From Riptortus pedestris (taxonomy: Eukaryota > Arthropoda > Insecta > Hemiptera > Alydidae): DNA of 64,000 nucleotides. The stretch lies in NCBI GenBank assembly GCA_019009955.1, contig CM032230.1:22372001-22436000 (forward strand), written 5' to 3'. Both the position numbers and the translations under genes were made by a program. Every line of letters starts with the position of its first letter. Position 1 is the first letter of the stretch. Below the pieces are notes generated by a model that was not told the origin of the DNA, did no database searches, and saw nothing but the letters and a program-made list of their open reading frames with translations. Below are positions 26,804 to 36,633 of this stretch, piece after piece.

Positions 26804-28153
26804 TTAGTTTTTAGATGCCCCTTCAGGCTTGACAGCCCGTTTGGGCTCCTCCTTGGATTTAAATTTTTTCTTCTTAAATCCTCTATAACTCTGCTGGAAA
26901 GGAGGAGCCGGAAGATAGATTACCTGTGGTGGAGCCATGTAATTTAATCTTTCTTGGGGTTTAAACTTTGTGTTCCACCTAACCTGGGTCTTTTTAGGTG
27001 GAGATGTAGGAGACTTTGGCTGCTCCCTATGATAATTTGGTCTATCTCTGCCCCGATCCTGGTTTCTGTTAGGTAAATTGTGTCTATAATAATTATTGTT
27101 GTTATTGTTATTATTATGACTGTATCTATTATAGTTCCTGTTCCGGGGATCATTTGAGTCGCTATATGGTCTGTGCGACTCTTCCCTCCCCCTTGAATTT
27201 AGAAAATCCATTAGTGATTTTATGTCCTCAATTGATTTATTAAGGGCGGGTGGGAGGGTTAACGCAGACCTATTTTCCACAAAGTTATTACTTGATGCAT
27301 ACTGTTTAGCATTTAATTCTAATTTCTCTACTCTATCAATTAATAAATTTAATTCCCTGAATGTTGAAGGAATAGTATTAAATGTAAAAAATGATCGTGT
27401 TCGGTCATTAGCATTTTCTAATATTATTTCACTTTCATTTTCAAATTTCAAAATTTCTGAATATTTAATTACATGGTCCGCATATTCTCGGAATGGTTCC
27501 CCAGCCTTTTGTTGCCTATAGATATAATCAATTTTGTACTGTAGTCTAGTACGAGGCGTCGTGTTTGACAAAAGTGTGTCCCTCACTTTTTCAAACGTTA
27601 AATTGGGCGAAGTTAATAAATGCTTCAAAACTGCCTGAGGCTGGGAAAATGTCAGTCTTTCAAAAATTTTATCAAACCAGGTGGGCTTTAATTTGTTAAT
27701 CTCGTAAAGTGCCTCTAAAAATTCTAAGATAGAATGAGGGTCGCTAGTCCTCAAAGTGGGTACATTATTTAATAGGGAGTCGAAATATGGGGGTAATTTT
27801 TTAACAGGCTCTGAAATTCTAAATGTGTCCTGGAGAAAAGTGTAACCTCTAGCTGGAGTAGATGCCTTCTCTTCAAATTGGGTTGGCTGTCTAGAAATAC
27901 TAGGAAGGGGGTTATCATGGGGAACATTTGTTGGTGCCTCAAATATTTTGGAAAAAGTCCCCGCACACTCCAGCATGCCCCCTAAACACTCCGTAAGCTT
28001 GGTAAAATAAGAATGAAATTCTGATTTGAATTCTAATAACTTTTTTTCAAGTTGCAATTCGACTAATTTTTCTATACCTTCAGCACTTAAAGTAGAGTCG
28101 TTGATTTGGTGGTGTTGATCCTGTGCAGTCATATTCTGTTGTTCGGCATCCAT
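26804..28153 (-). CDS. gag: Gag-like capsid polyprotein of the LTR retrotransposon
   Basis: An intact ORF of 449 codons. The start chosen is the ATG at 28153 (MDAEQQNMTAQDQ); the frame is open ten codons further upstream but begins there with GTG. The N-terminal 60-100 residues are helical and Glu/Lys-rich. The middle (about residues 120-290) has PTWFDKIFERLTFSQPQAVL, YKIDYIYRQQKAGEPFREYA and ILKFENESE, the look of a retrotransposon capsid domain. The C-terminal third is basic and low in complexity: an Asn run, Arg/Asp/Gly text (RNQDRGRDRPNYHREQPKSP) and a Lys-rich end (FKKKKFKSKEEPKRA). There is no CCHC zinc knuckle, so RNA packaging would rely on the basic tail. It probably assembles particles around the element RNA and would need RT and integrase from a relative. 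Family assignment rests on position between LTRs, size and composition. Confidence 0.85.
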   Translation of the reverse strand: MDAEQQNMTAQDQHHQINDSTLSAEGIEKLVELQLEKKLLEFKSEFHSYFTKLTECLGGMLECAGTFSKIFEAPTNVPHDNPLPSISRQPTQFEEKASTPARGYTFLQDTFRISEPVKKLPPYFDSLLNNVPTLRTSDPHSILEFLEALYEINKLKPTWFDKIFERLTFSQPQAVLKHLLTSPNLTFEKVRDTLLSNTTPRTRLQYKIDYIYRQQKAGEPFREYADHVIKYSEILKFENESEIILENANDRTRSFFTFNTIPSTFRELNLLIDRVEKLELNAKQYASSNNFVENRSALTLPPALNKSIEDIKSLMDFLNSRGREESHRPYSDSNDPRNRNYNRYSHNNNNNNNNYYRHNLPNRNQDRGRDRPNYHREQPKSPTSPPKKTQVRWNTKFKPQERLNYMAPPQVIYLPAPPFQQSYRGFKKKKFKSKEEPKRAVKPEGASKN

Positions 28154-28447
28154 GATGAAAAAAGAAAAGGAGACGGTGGACACAACAACAGGACAACAAA
28201 AATTTAAATTATTTAACCTTCCTAAAACCCCAATTACTCTAAACTGGGTAAAAAATTAATTTATAAAAAATTTAATATAAAATCTAAATTTAGCGATGTA
28301 TACGCTAATCGGCAGACGCTCGATAAATTACGTAGCGTATAATAAAAATAAATATGCCGATAGAAAAGGTTCAGCTACAGATAGTAGTGAGACCAAAAAT
28401 TATTGTGGCTTCTCAAAAAAAGTTGAGAACCACGCTCTGCTACCACT
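28154..28447 (-). other. Leader of the LTR element with primer-binding site
   Basis: Two bases after the 5' LTR the minus strand reads TGGTAGCAGAGCGTGGTT (28445 back to 28428). A TGG start matches the CCA end of a tRNA, so this is the likely minus-strand primer site; I did not identify the tRNA. The rest is an AT-rich leader ending at the gag ATG. Confidence 0.75.
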
Positions 28448-29193
28448 TGTTGCGATCTGGCTGCGGTGATAAGCAGTGGAAGCTGAAATATATAAAAAAT
28501 CCCACAACCAAATCACTAACAAGAATTTAGGAAGGGCCACCAACAATCGACTCGAGTCCAAATTCAAATATATGAATTTATTTATAATAAAAATATTCAC
28601 CAATTATAAATATTAATAATTAAAATGAAAAGGCACCTTTATAAATATAATGGGGGACACTTAATAATACTTAGTCTATATTACAATAAAAAGACTTAGC
28701 TGTTTAATAGAAGTGCTGACTTAGCCGTGAGAGATAGAGTAGCCCAGGCAGGCAGGAACAAGCTGAAGGATTGACTCTCCGAGAAGCAAGATCTCCCTTC
28801 CAGAGGATGCCGAATATGACTGACTTTAATCCTCCGCAAGAGGGTCCTTTTATAGGGCTAATCCGGGAGTGAACTTTGAACTGCCGATCGAAATACGCTC
28901 AAAAAGTGCATTTAACGTGAATTAATTATCGAAATTCATCCGTATTATTACTTAGTGTACCGACGTTAAGAGCTGTGAATGTTATTATCAAAATCCATCG
29001 GCGTTATCTATGAAAATGCTAGAGCACATGGTGACTTCACTCTAAATTGGATATAATTCTTATTTAAAGGTAAAAACAATACATTTAAGCATTCATACAT
29101 AATAATCTTAATGTGCTCTGTGCTGGGAATACTCAGAATATAAAATATATGGCCATTTATAATGGGCTTATGTAATGCAATGTCAATTTCATT

Positions 29194-29196
<3 letters not shown>
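28448..29196 (-). repeat. 5' LTR (749 bp) with promoter
   Basis: Same length as the other LTR, with three substitutions by eye. CTATAAAAGG at 28846-28855 (minus) is a good TATA box for the gag transcript. The right edge (TTTCATTACA) abuts the AT array of the split family A copy. Confidence 0.95.
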
Positions 29197-29240
<44 letters not shown>

Positions 29241-29499
29241 TTTTTGAACGGACCTCAATTTCGTCATCTCCTAGGTTGGATCGATGGACATTTGAAGAAT
29301 AACTTCGAAAATTACGTCATGAGTACGACCTCAATAGCTGATTACCCTTTAGGGAAATCTGCTAAAAAGGTGATAAATGAGAAAACAAAGATTAAACATG
29401 TGAATTATATATATTTTAATTTGTTAGAAAGTATGAAGTGAATGATTTTTCACTTATAAATTCCTTTGCGATTTAGACACTTCATAATGGATATTTTTA

Positions 29500-29618
29500 T
29501 TAGCTGATTTCCCTTAAGAGAAATCAGCTATTGAGGTCGTACTCATGACGCGAGTTTTGAAAAAATTCCTCAAATGTCCATTAATCCTACCCAGGAGATG
29601 ACGAAAATGAAGTCCGTT

Positions 29619-29698
<80 letters not shown>

Positions 29699-29942
29699 TT
29701 GTCTGTTAACGCTCTAGCGGTCGCAATTTTTGTTTGTTCGTTACCAAACTTCATAGAGTTTTAGCTACGTTCGGGGCTCTCCGCCGAGAGCTAGTGCGGG
29801 CCGTTTCGGTAACTGTTCGTCCCTCGTGAATAGGTTTAAAGATTCCTAACTAATACTTTTGTTATTAAGCAGATTTCACTATTGTAAAACTTCACGTGGG
29901 AAATCTGCTTAGTTTATGCAGCCCCTGCGTGACGGACTTTTT
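29500..29942 (-). repeat. Family A with internal deletion
   Basis: Palindrome GATTTCCCTTAAGAGAAATC at the left, CCATTAATCCTACCCAGGAG, an AT/GT array at about 29622-29700, GCTCTAGCGGTCGCAATTTT, then a jump to GGGGCTCTCCGCCGAGAGCT and the end GGGAAATCTGCTTAGTTTAT, GCGTGACGGACTTTTTT. Confidence 0.85.
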
Positions 29943-31044
29943 TCATTACGTATCAATCGAATCCGGAAGACTCGACCTGCCATACTTTAGAAGCCATTCT
30001 CTGATAGTGGATGCGTCTATGTAACCAAGTAGCAGTTAGTTTAGTTATCTCTTAGTATTATATTTTCTCCTGATGAGGCGTCATGTGATGCGAAACTAGC
30101 GGAGAAATTCAAATGGTTTTAATAATCATTTGAGAATTTCCTTTTTTGTTGACCTTCCGCCATCGATTGGTTAATCGAAATTAAATAGGTCATATTTCAC
30201 AGGAAAAACTTATACTGATTACGAGCTGAATTTTTTGAGAATTTTTCACGCCGCTGGTCGGCAAGACAACTAAAAATAAAACAAATCTGTCGATTCTAGT
30301 AAATTTATTCAGGTTAATCGATTAACTGGCACAAATTAACAATTATGAAGTTGTAGGTTCTATTTAAAAAATGTATAAAACAAGAGATTGCACAAGGGAA
30401 ACCTATATCTAAATTGACAATGCAAATTATATTGAGGACCTCTTTATAATGGAATTACAACAAATTTAACAAAGTATTACATAACTCAAATTATGTGATT
30501 ACACGTTTGCAATAAATCCTTTTGTCGGCTCACTCATAAGTTGTAACACTTGTAATGATGCATATAATAGTGAGTCCTCACAACTACTAAGTAAAAGATT
30601 AATGCAGTATTTAAAAAGTATTAATAATAACGAAAATAAAACTTCTTTGAGAGATCTTAACATTTCTAAGAAAAATATTTTACATTAAAATAATTGATAA
30701 AGAAAGAGGTAATCTCCAAACAAAACTTTAAAAAAATATTTTAAGTAGATGAAAAAACCGAAAATAAATACCTTAATTATATTCTCTACAACATTTTATC
30801 ATAAAACTAAATAATCGATTTGAAAGTATGAAATTGTCGATTTTAAGGTTTGACCTGAAAAACAATCGATTTTAATTCAGCTTGCATGGCCTACTTCGGG
30901 GATCTCAATTTGAATCGCCGTTTCAACGAGCGTAAGAGGACGAGTAGTAAGTAAACAACACAATAGTTAAATTAACTATTGACGAATTATGTTATTATAG
31001 ATAACACTTATAATTATTAAATTAGTAAATACGAATGTTCAAAA
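29943..31044. other. Single-copy DNA without a gene
   Basis: No convincing ORF. Near 30061-30110 lies the hammerhead-like fold listed separately. From 30180 it is AT-rich. Confidence 0.5.
30064..30107 (+). other. Hammerhead-like fold, degenerate
   Basis: TTTCTC (30064-30069) can pair with GAGAAA (30102-30107). Between them are CTGATGA, a GCGTC/GATGC stem with an ATGT loop, and GAAAC. These resemble helices I and II and the core of hammerhead ribozymes found in some retroelements. The cleavage-site doublet (U then A, C or U) is not in place: CG stands before helix I. There is also one extra G after CTGATGA. Probably a relic or a look-alike. Confidence 0.3.
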
Positions 31045-31049
31045 ATGTA

Positions 31050-31093
<44 letters not shown>

Positions 31094-31890
31094 CTGTTAA
31101 CGCTCTAGCAGTCGCAATTTTTGTTTGATCATTTCGAAACTCGGTATTTAACTGTTTTATGTAAAAAGTCAGATCAAGCTCGTCAATGGCTGAAATCGGA
31201 CTAATGGGAGGGGGATTTTCGAAAATTCGAAATATCTCCGTTATTATGCATCGGAAAAATTGTATAGAACCAATCTTATTGCAAATTACACTTACTATAA
31301 ATATTGTTATATACATTTATTCTCTATCTTGAATATTAACCAAGATATTTGCATTTTTATGAAGTCTGAGGATTAGGTCGGCCGTTTCCGTAACTACTCG
31401 GCTCAGGTGGAAGCTTCTTCTAATCTTACCTGTCGTTTCTAACCTTACCTTACCTTCGTTACTTTGTGAGATTTATGCAAATACGTTCTGTTCATCCGCC
31501 CCCCCCCTTCTTTAGTTCTTGGACTACTAAAATTTGAGTTATTAAAATATAAATTATTCTACAATTCAGAAGCCGTTTCAGTTGGGAATTTATTTTAATT
31601 AACTGAAAGATTCCTCATTACCGTTTGTATTTAATCACGGTGGTGTTGTGTTACTAGTATGCAGATTTCTCTATTGTATAACTATCTTGAATGCTAATCG
31701 GGATATTTGCATTTTTTAGTTTTCGGTCTAAAGTAAAACCCACTTCCTACTCGAAGTGCTATGAGGCACTTTATTTGATGCTTTAATACCAAATATTATT
31801 TTCATTGATCTTCTACTTTTTGAGATAAATACGTTTCGCAGGAATCCCCCTGCGTGGACATGGAGGGTAATGAAAAGGGAGTTTTTGTCT
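31045..31890 (-). repeat. Family A copy, diverged, type B
   Basis: AT array at 31051-31090, GCTCTAGCAGTCGCAATTTT, TATGCATCGGAAAAATTGTA, and a second block from 31670 with TTTTCGGTCTAAAGTAAAAC. A run of ten C lies near 31499. The GACGGAC end is lost. Confidence 0.65.
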
Positions 31891-32894
31891 GTGCTCCTGG
31901 CCATTAAAGTAAGAAGTATATTTAAATATTGGGTAGAGTATAAGAGAGTATTTTTAATATAACATCTATAACCTATAATATCTTTGACCAAATCTACGTA
32001 ACTTAGCGTCAAATTAAAGTGTAGACTTTTTGTTATGAAGATAAAACGCGGGATTAAAAGATGTTCAAATGTGTTTTTTTTACTTTACGCTGAGCAAAGA
32101 TGTTTAATTATTCTTTTTGGGAACGCAAAGCAACTCATAAATTAAATAAGCTTCATTTCCATAAAATGTAGCAATTAAAAAATGCCATAATTTACAGAGG
32201 TACACCATGCTCAAATGTGCATTCCATTGAAGCATCTCTTGTTGCTTGGAATATGAAGAATGTGATCCCTACAAGGATTCGAGATTTAATGTATGTCAGA
32301 AAGATTGAGCACAGAATACCTTCCAACTATCTTTCCGGCCTAATTTCATCTACCTGAGTCATCATAACCAAGGGCCGGAGTGTAAGTCCAGCTAACGACC
32401 AAGGAACCAGTAACCCTATGACTCACTCCCAGCACTGACTCAGAGCTAAGCCAACCATAGCAGGGGCAAAACACCCGCTCTACCTGAATCACAGGTTGGC
32501 TAGCCGAGTCGAATCACCCGCAGCAAGACACGGAGGACGCCAAACCGAAAAAAAAGGTCCTAACCGAAATTGATGTGCTGTTTCCGGGTCGAGAGCATTT
32601 AAGCCCCTGACTCATCCTTCTCGCTCTATTGTACTATTAGTGATGGCTATTGTATGAATCTTCGGAAACTATATCTTGCCCGATAGTAAAAACAGTAATG
32701 ACCGCTCTTCACGATATTTTTCGAGCAGTTCGTATTGAATCACTCCATAGATATTTTCCAGACCTCTTCCGTTCATGAAACTTTTTTTTTGTACGTAAGT
32801 GAACGATATAACACGCACCAACCCCGTCGGTTGCCTGAGTAGTATTCTTGCAAGTATCATGGCATTACATATTAGAAGTGTTGTTTATGTTTTG
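31891..32894. other. No gene recognised; GC-richer patch at 32340-32640
   Basis: The patch (words such as AGGGCCGGAGTGTAAG and GCTAGCCGAGTCGAATCACC) differs from its surroundings in base composition and has no long ORF. Just before it, around 32235-32340, a short frame reads ASLVAWNMKNVIPTRIRD, of unknown meaning. Confidence 0.45.
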
Positions 32895-33111
32895 TTTATT
32901 TTTATTTCCGTCCACTTTATGCTACTATGGCTAATCGGGACGGGTTATCTACAGGTTACCACCCTTTTCTAGCCAGGGTGAGCCTAAAGAGTTTATTTAA
33001 TGAGTCCGTCACACTAAATAAATTTCTACTGCCCAAGGCGGGATTCGAACTCTAGGTCTACCGCACGAGATTAAGACCAGCGCCTTCACTCGCACGCCCA
33101 ACCTGAGCCCC
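32895..33111 (-). mobile_element. tRNA-derived SINE (Leu-tRNA-like head)
   Basis: Read on the minus strand, the head GGGGCTCAGGTTGGGCGTGC is followed by GAAGGCGCTGGTCTTAA, very like the D-arm to anticodon region of tRNA-Leu, and by GAGTTCGAATCCCGCC, a B box (33042-33050). An unrelated body follows, ending in an AT-rich tail (GGAAATAAAAATAAA). ATTAGAAGT occurs at 32871-32879 and 33118-33126, a possible target duplication. SINEs of this type are transcribed by RNA polymerase III and copied by a partner LINE. Related copies: 39238-39440 and 61684-61920. Confidence 0.88.
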
Positions 33112-33289
33112 ATATAAATTAGAAGTAGCGAAGCTGTCCATGTGTCTTATCCAATTTGGTCCCTATTACTATAATAGCGGACGAATATACTGACAAATAT
33201 AACATACCAAAACTGCATTAAAATACTAAAGAAATGACAGCAGAAGAAGTAGAATACCCGGTACCCTACTCTATTACTGACTAAAACCC

Positions 33290-33600
33290 GTCATTGTAAC
33301 TATTACAGAAAATACAAATCACACATACCAATGCACAATTTACACAGACGGTAACAAGGATGGACGTGACGTAGGTGTCGCCTTTATTATTTCTGTAGGA
33401 AATAAAACCGATGATGTTATAAAATGTAAAAAATTCAAATTAGGCAACCATTATAGGTTATTATTAGGTTCAAAAAACCAGGCAGAAATTATTGCCGTCT
33501 CACAAGCTCTGAAGTATCAAATGAAATTAAATCAAGTATGAAATGAAATTGACTACCAAACACTCACATTCAAACCAAGCACACTGACAGTCAAATTTTA
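33290..33600 (+). pseudogene. RNase H fragment of a LINE
   Basis: From TGC at 33332 to the stop at 33539-33541 one frame gives about 69 residues: CTIYTDGNKDGRDVGVAFII (first catalytic Asp in TDG), GNKTDDVIKCKKFKLGNHYR, then AEIIAVSQALKYQMK (second catalytic Glu in AEI). A similar frame extends upstream (VTITENTNH). After the stop a shifted frame gives a weak HTDSQ. It is related to 318-780 but keeps the Glu block missing there. Function lost: no RT, truncated on both sides. Confidence 0.82.
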
Positions 33601-34838
33601 ATATTTATATAGTAACCTTTTCATGAATCAGTTGAGGCCTAAGAGTTGTCTAGAATTTGCAGGAGAGAGATAACTGCGATAAGTAAGATGAATTGGGTCC
33701 TTGCTCCAGTTGTAATCCTTGGAACTAGGCTGTGTGCAAGAAATATGTCGTTGGTTCATCTGGGTATGTCCCATGAGTAGGTAACAGATTGCCTCCTTAT
33801 ATATTTCTCTCCATAAAGTCTGCGCAATAAGGCATCTCCGCCACTATAAGGCGAAGCTCTGTATTTTTCCATCATCAAGGCATTGTGTTGGCAGATTTCC
33901 CACGCCCTGCGATGCAATACAGATGAGTCTAATCTATACCTTTCCCCTTAGTAACAATCCTTTGTTAACAAGACTGCAAACTGAAGCTGTAAATGAGAAG
34001 TTAAGTAACGTGGATTAAAATGATTGCTCAGATGAATAGCGGAGAGCTGAAAATGATAAAAGCTCATCATGAAGGCGCTACATAAATTAAGATGGTTTCC
34101 CATGCACTGGAGTATGATACGTTGATGACATTATCTCACCATCTATTCTCTGCTTCTCCCGCATTAAAAAGCGAATGTAAACAGAAAAATTAGAAATATC
34201 TCTGTTATACTACGAAACCAATGTTATTGCAAATGTAATTCCAATAAATGTTGTTATATACACGTTTTCTCTATCTCAAATATAAACCGAGGCATTTTTC
34301 GCAAGTTTTTGATAAGGCAATACATCAAGAAGCGTCTTATTTTAAGCATATTGTTTTAAACAGTCCTTTATTATGGAAATAACTAGTGTTGTGACGTCAT
34401 CAATTAAGATTATACTTCGATTGCTCAAAAATGCTTATTTTTATTTATACCATACTCGATATTTAACTTTATCCTTTAACGATAAAAATGAAACAGGAAA
34501 ATTATTATAATACGAAAAGAAATTTTTTGTAAAGCCGTTATTATTTCAAATTTAATTTCCAATAAATGTTGTTATATACACGTTACTACTATATCAAATA
34601 TTAACCGAACTATTTGAATACTTTAGTTTTTCGCTTTCAGTAAACCCTCGCCTTCAGTGAGGGGGTTCCCGAAGGAAGATAACAAGAAAGTAAGTAATTC
34701 GCTTAATAACGGAGATATTTTGAATTTTCGAATCCCCACCCTCTCTAAACCCTCCCTATCCCAGGTCCGATTTCAGCTAATAACAAATACGATCTTTAGT
34801 GTTCACTGAAATGGTTAAATAAAGAGTATGGTATAGAC
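33601..34838. other. No gene; old family A pieces from about 34190
   Basis: 33601-34170 shows nothing recognisable. 34190-34830 has several diverged family A middle blocks (CCAATAAATGTTGTTATATA twice, near 34243 and 34558; GATATTTTGAATTTTCGAAT), without termini. An 8-bp GTATAGAC at 34831-34838 is the left target duplication of the next element. Confidence 0.55.
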
Positions 34839-35885
34839 CATATGTGGGCAACAACCTGCCCGCGGTAAGGTTTGATCCGGCCTGCGAGACATTTTGAAAA
34901 ACCCAATCAAACAAAAATATTACACTACTTACTCCAAATGATGAAGGTGAGGGGAGATTTGTGAAGTACTTATAAATGCGAACAGTTCATTTCAATGATG
35001 AAATTTAATAAATAGAAACATCGTACAAGGCTGACTAACTATAATTTGGAAAATTCTTTACCTCTTTGTTTCAGTGGAATTAATCTACACATGGATGGAT
35101 TAGTTTCCCAAATTCAAACTTAAGTGTCTCATTCATTTCGGTGTCGCTATTTAAATTTTGCAGTTTGTAATAAGTCCAAATTTTACAGTTTAACTATATA
35201 TAACGTTGTACCTATTTTTTTCATTTCATTTTGTTATTTTAATAAATTGTATTATAATTACATTGTGGTATAATGTCATGTCTGATATCTATCGTAAAAA
35301 ATTGTAAACGCTGCTTTAAAATGCACAACTTTTAAAAGTCCGTCACGCAGGGGCTGCGTAAACTAAGCAGATTTCCCACGTGAAGTTTTACAATAGAGAA
35401 ATCTGCCTAATAACAACTGTAGTAGTAAGAAACCTGTAAACCTAAAACATTATTTAGGGCGTAATAACCCAGTAGTTTCTAGCCCCAAAAAACAGTTAAC
35501 CTAACCTCTAAACCTATTCATGAGGGACGAATAGTTATGAAAATGGCCACCAGAGCTCTCGGCGGAAAGTCCGAACATAGCCTACTGGCAACCACACGCA
35601 GAATACAAATGCAAATATCTCGGTTAATATTCAAGATACAGAATAAATGTATATAACATTATTTATAGTAAATTTAATTTGCAATAAGATTGGTTCTATA
35701 CAATTTTACGATCCGATGCATAATAACGGAGATATTTCGAATTTTTGAAAATCCCCCTCTAAACCCCCCTCCCACTGGTCCGATTTCAGCCGTTAACGAA
35801 CTTGATCTTCCTTTTTACATGAAACGATTAAATACCGAGTTTGGTGACGATTAAACAAAAATTGCGACCGCTAGAGTGTTAACAG

Positions 35886-35955
<70 letters not shown>

Positions 35956-36151
35956 TTGAACGGACCTCATTTTCGTCATCTCCTGGGTAGGATCGATGGA
36001 CATTTGAAGAAATTTTTCAAAAATCGCGTCATGAGTACGACCTCAATAGCAGATTTCCCTTAAGGGAAATCTGCTAAAAGCGGCCAGCGAATGTATTTGC
36101 ACACTAAAATTTGGCCCGCACCATGTCAAAGGTTGGTTGCCTATAGTATGG
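34839..36151. mobile_element. hAT-type non-autonomous DNA transposon with a nested family A copy
   Basis: GTATAGAC flanks both sides (34831-34838 and 36152-36159), the 8-bp duplication length of hAT transposons. Left end CATATGTGGGCAACAACCTG; right end, reversed, CATACTATAGGCAACCAACC. Inside both ends are GC-rich words typical of this kind of element (CTGCCCGCGG, GATCCGGCCTGCGAGAC, AATTTGGCCCGCACC). Without the nested family A copy (35334-36080) the element is about 570 bp and has no transposase. Confidence 0.82.
35334..36080 (+). repeat. Family A, complete reference copy (about 745 bp)
   Basis: AAAAGTCCGTCACGCAGGGG at the left, GCGTAAACTAAGCAGATTTC, CGATCCGATGCATAATAACG, GACCGCTAGAGTG, AT array at 35890-35952, GAACGGACCTCATTTTCGTC, GATCGATGGACATTTGAAG, then the perfect palindrome GATTTCCCTTAAGGGAAATC within GCAG...CTGC. 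AAAAG stands at the left edge and again right after CTGCT. Confidence 0.93.
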
Positions 36152-36289
36152 TATAGACAATAAAGTAACCTATGTAATGACATACGTTGATGTTATTTCT
36201 TCAGCCAATGATCAAAAATAATTTGTGAAAAAGTAATTTGCAAACTGTCTGTTGTGTGAGAAGAATGTTTAAATCTTCTGCTTCTTATT

Positions 36290-36505
36290 TATTTTTTCCT
36301 GTGTTTTGAGAAATATTAGGCACTCAGAAGAGTGAAAAGTAGGCCGAGACTTCGATCGATGGATCTGCATAACCGAGAAAACTATCGTAGAATTTAATTG
36401 AGAATTATGAAAAATGGATATTGAAACAGTCTGGAGAGTTATGTAGGACATGTAAAATGGCGAATCTGTGATTTCACAGACTACTTTTGAATTGAAGTGT
36501 TTAGA
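36290..36505 (-). pseudogene. Fragment of Jockey-like LINE RT C-terminal region
   Basis: On the minus strand NSKVVCEITDSPFYMSYITL parallels LQSRILRKITDSPFYVSNLT of the LINE at 55691-56718, and the DNA is alike (GTAAAATGG.GAATCTGT). After about 20 residues the likeness fades, with FHNSQLN and TFHSSECL still roughly placed. It lies downstream of the RT palm in the LINE protein. Dead fragment. Confidence 0.65.
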
Positions 36506-36633
36506 TGAGATAGGCTTAAAACTGCAGCCGTCATGGTTCAGCCATCAGCTGAATGCTCAGCTGTCTTCCTACGGTTTATTCAATTATCTGTGTTTATCAG
36601 GTTATAGCATATTTTGTGTTGTTATTCGTTACA

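Larger units (their letters stand above)
22895..29196 (-). mobile_element. Young LTR retrotransposon, 6.3 kb, gag only
   Basis: Two 749-bp LTRs flank a 4.8-kb internal region. In element orientation (minus strand) the order is 5' LTR (28448-29196), primer-binding site, leader, gag, about 3.1 kb without recognisable pol, polypurine tract, 3' LTR (22895-23643). LTRs start TGTAATG and end CGCAACA. By eye the LTRs differ at only three positions, so the insertion is recent on the host mutation clock. The five bases ATATA occur on both sides, but the target is an AT array so this duplication is not diagnostic. No protease, RT, RNase H or integrase motif is seen, so the element looks non-autonomous. 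The clade was not determined; the gag type suggests Ty3/Gypsy or a related group. Confidence 0.93.
22309..29369 (+). repeat. Family A copy split by the LTR retrotransposon
   Basis: Left part 22309-22894: AAAAGTCCGTCACGCAGGGG to TTGTGACCGC and an AT array. Right part 29197-29369: AT array, GAACGGACCTCAATTTCGTC, CGATGGACATTTGAAG, CTGATTACCCTTTAGGG and AAATCTGCTAAAA. Same orientation on both sides, so the LTR element inserted into the AT array of an existing full-length copy. Confidence 0.9.

Noticed and set aside
27222..27521. Plus-strand 99-codon frame inside gag
   Set aside because: Antisense shadow of the gag ORF.
28154..28183. Upstream extension of gag by ten codons
   Set aside because: It starts with GTG, not ATG. 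The ATG at 28153 is the better start for an animal retroelement.
22890..29201. ATATA as proof of a 5-bp target duplication of the LTR element
   Set aside because: Both flanks are (AT)n, so the match is expected by chance.
30064..30107. A working hammerhead ribozyme
   Set aside because: The cleavage doublet is CG and not UH, there is an extra G after CTGATGA, and helix III is nearly absent.
33042..33111. A functional tRNA-Leu gene
   Set aside because: The acceptor stem and 3' half do not fold as a tRNA, and the same body follows the head in two other copies, so it is a SINE head.
35334..36080. Classical Helitron assignment for family A
   Set aside because: CTAA follows the 3' palindrome, but flanks do not show the A/T insertion preference and no Rep/helicase is present. 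Kept only as a Helentron-like possibility.
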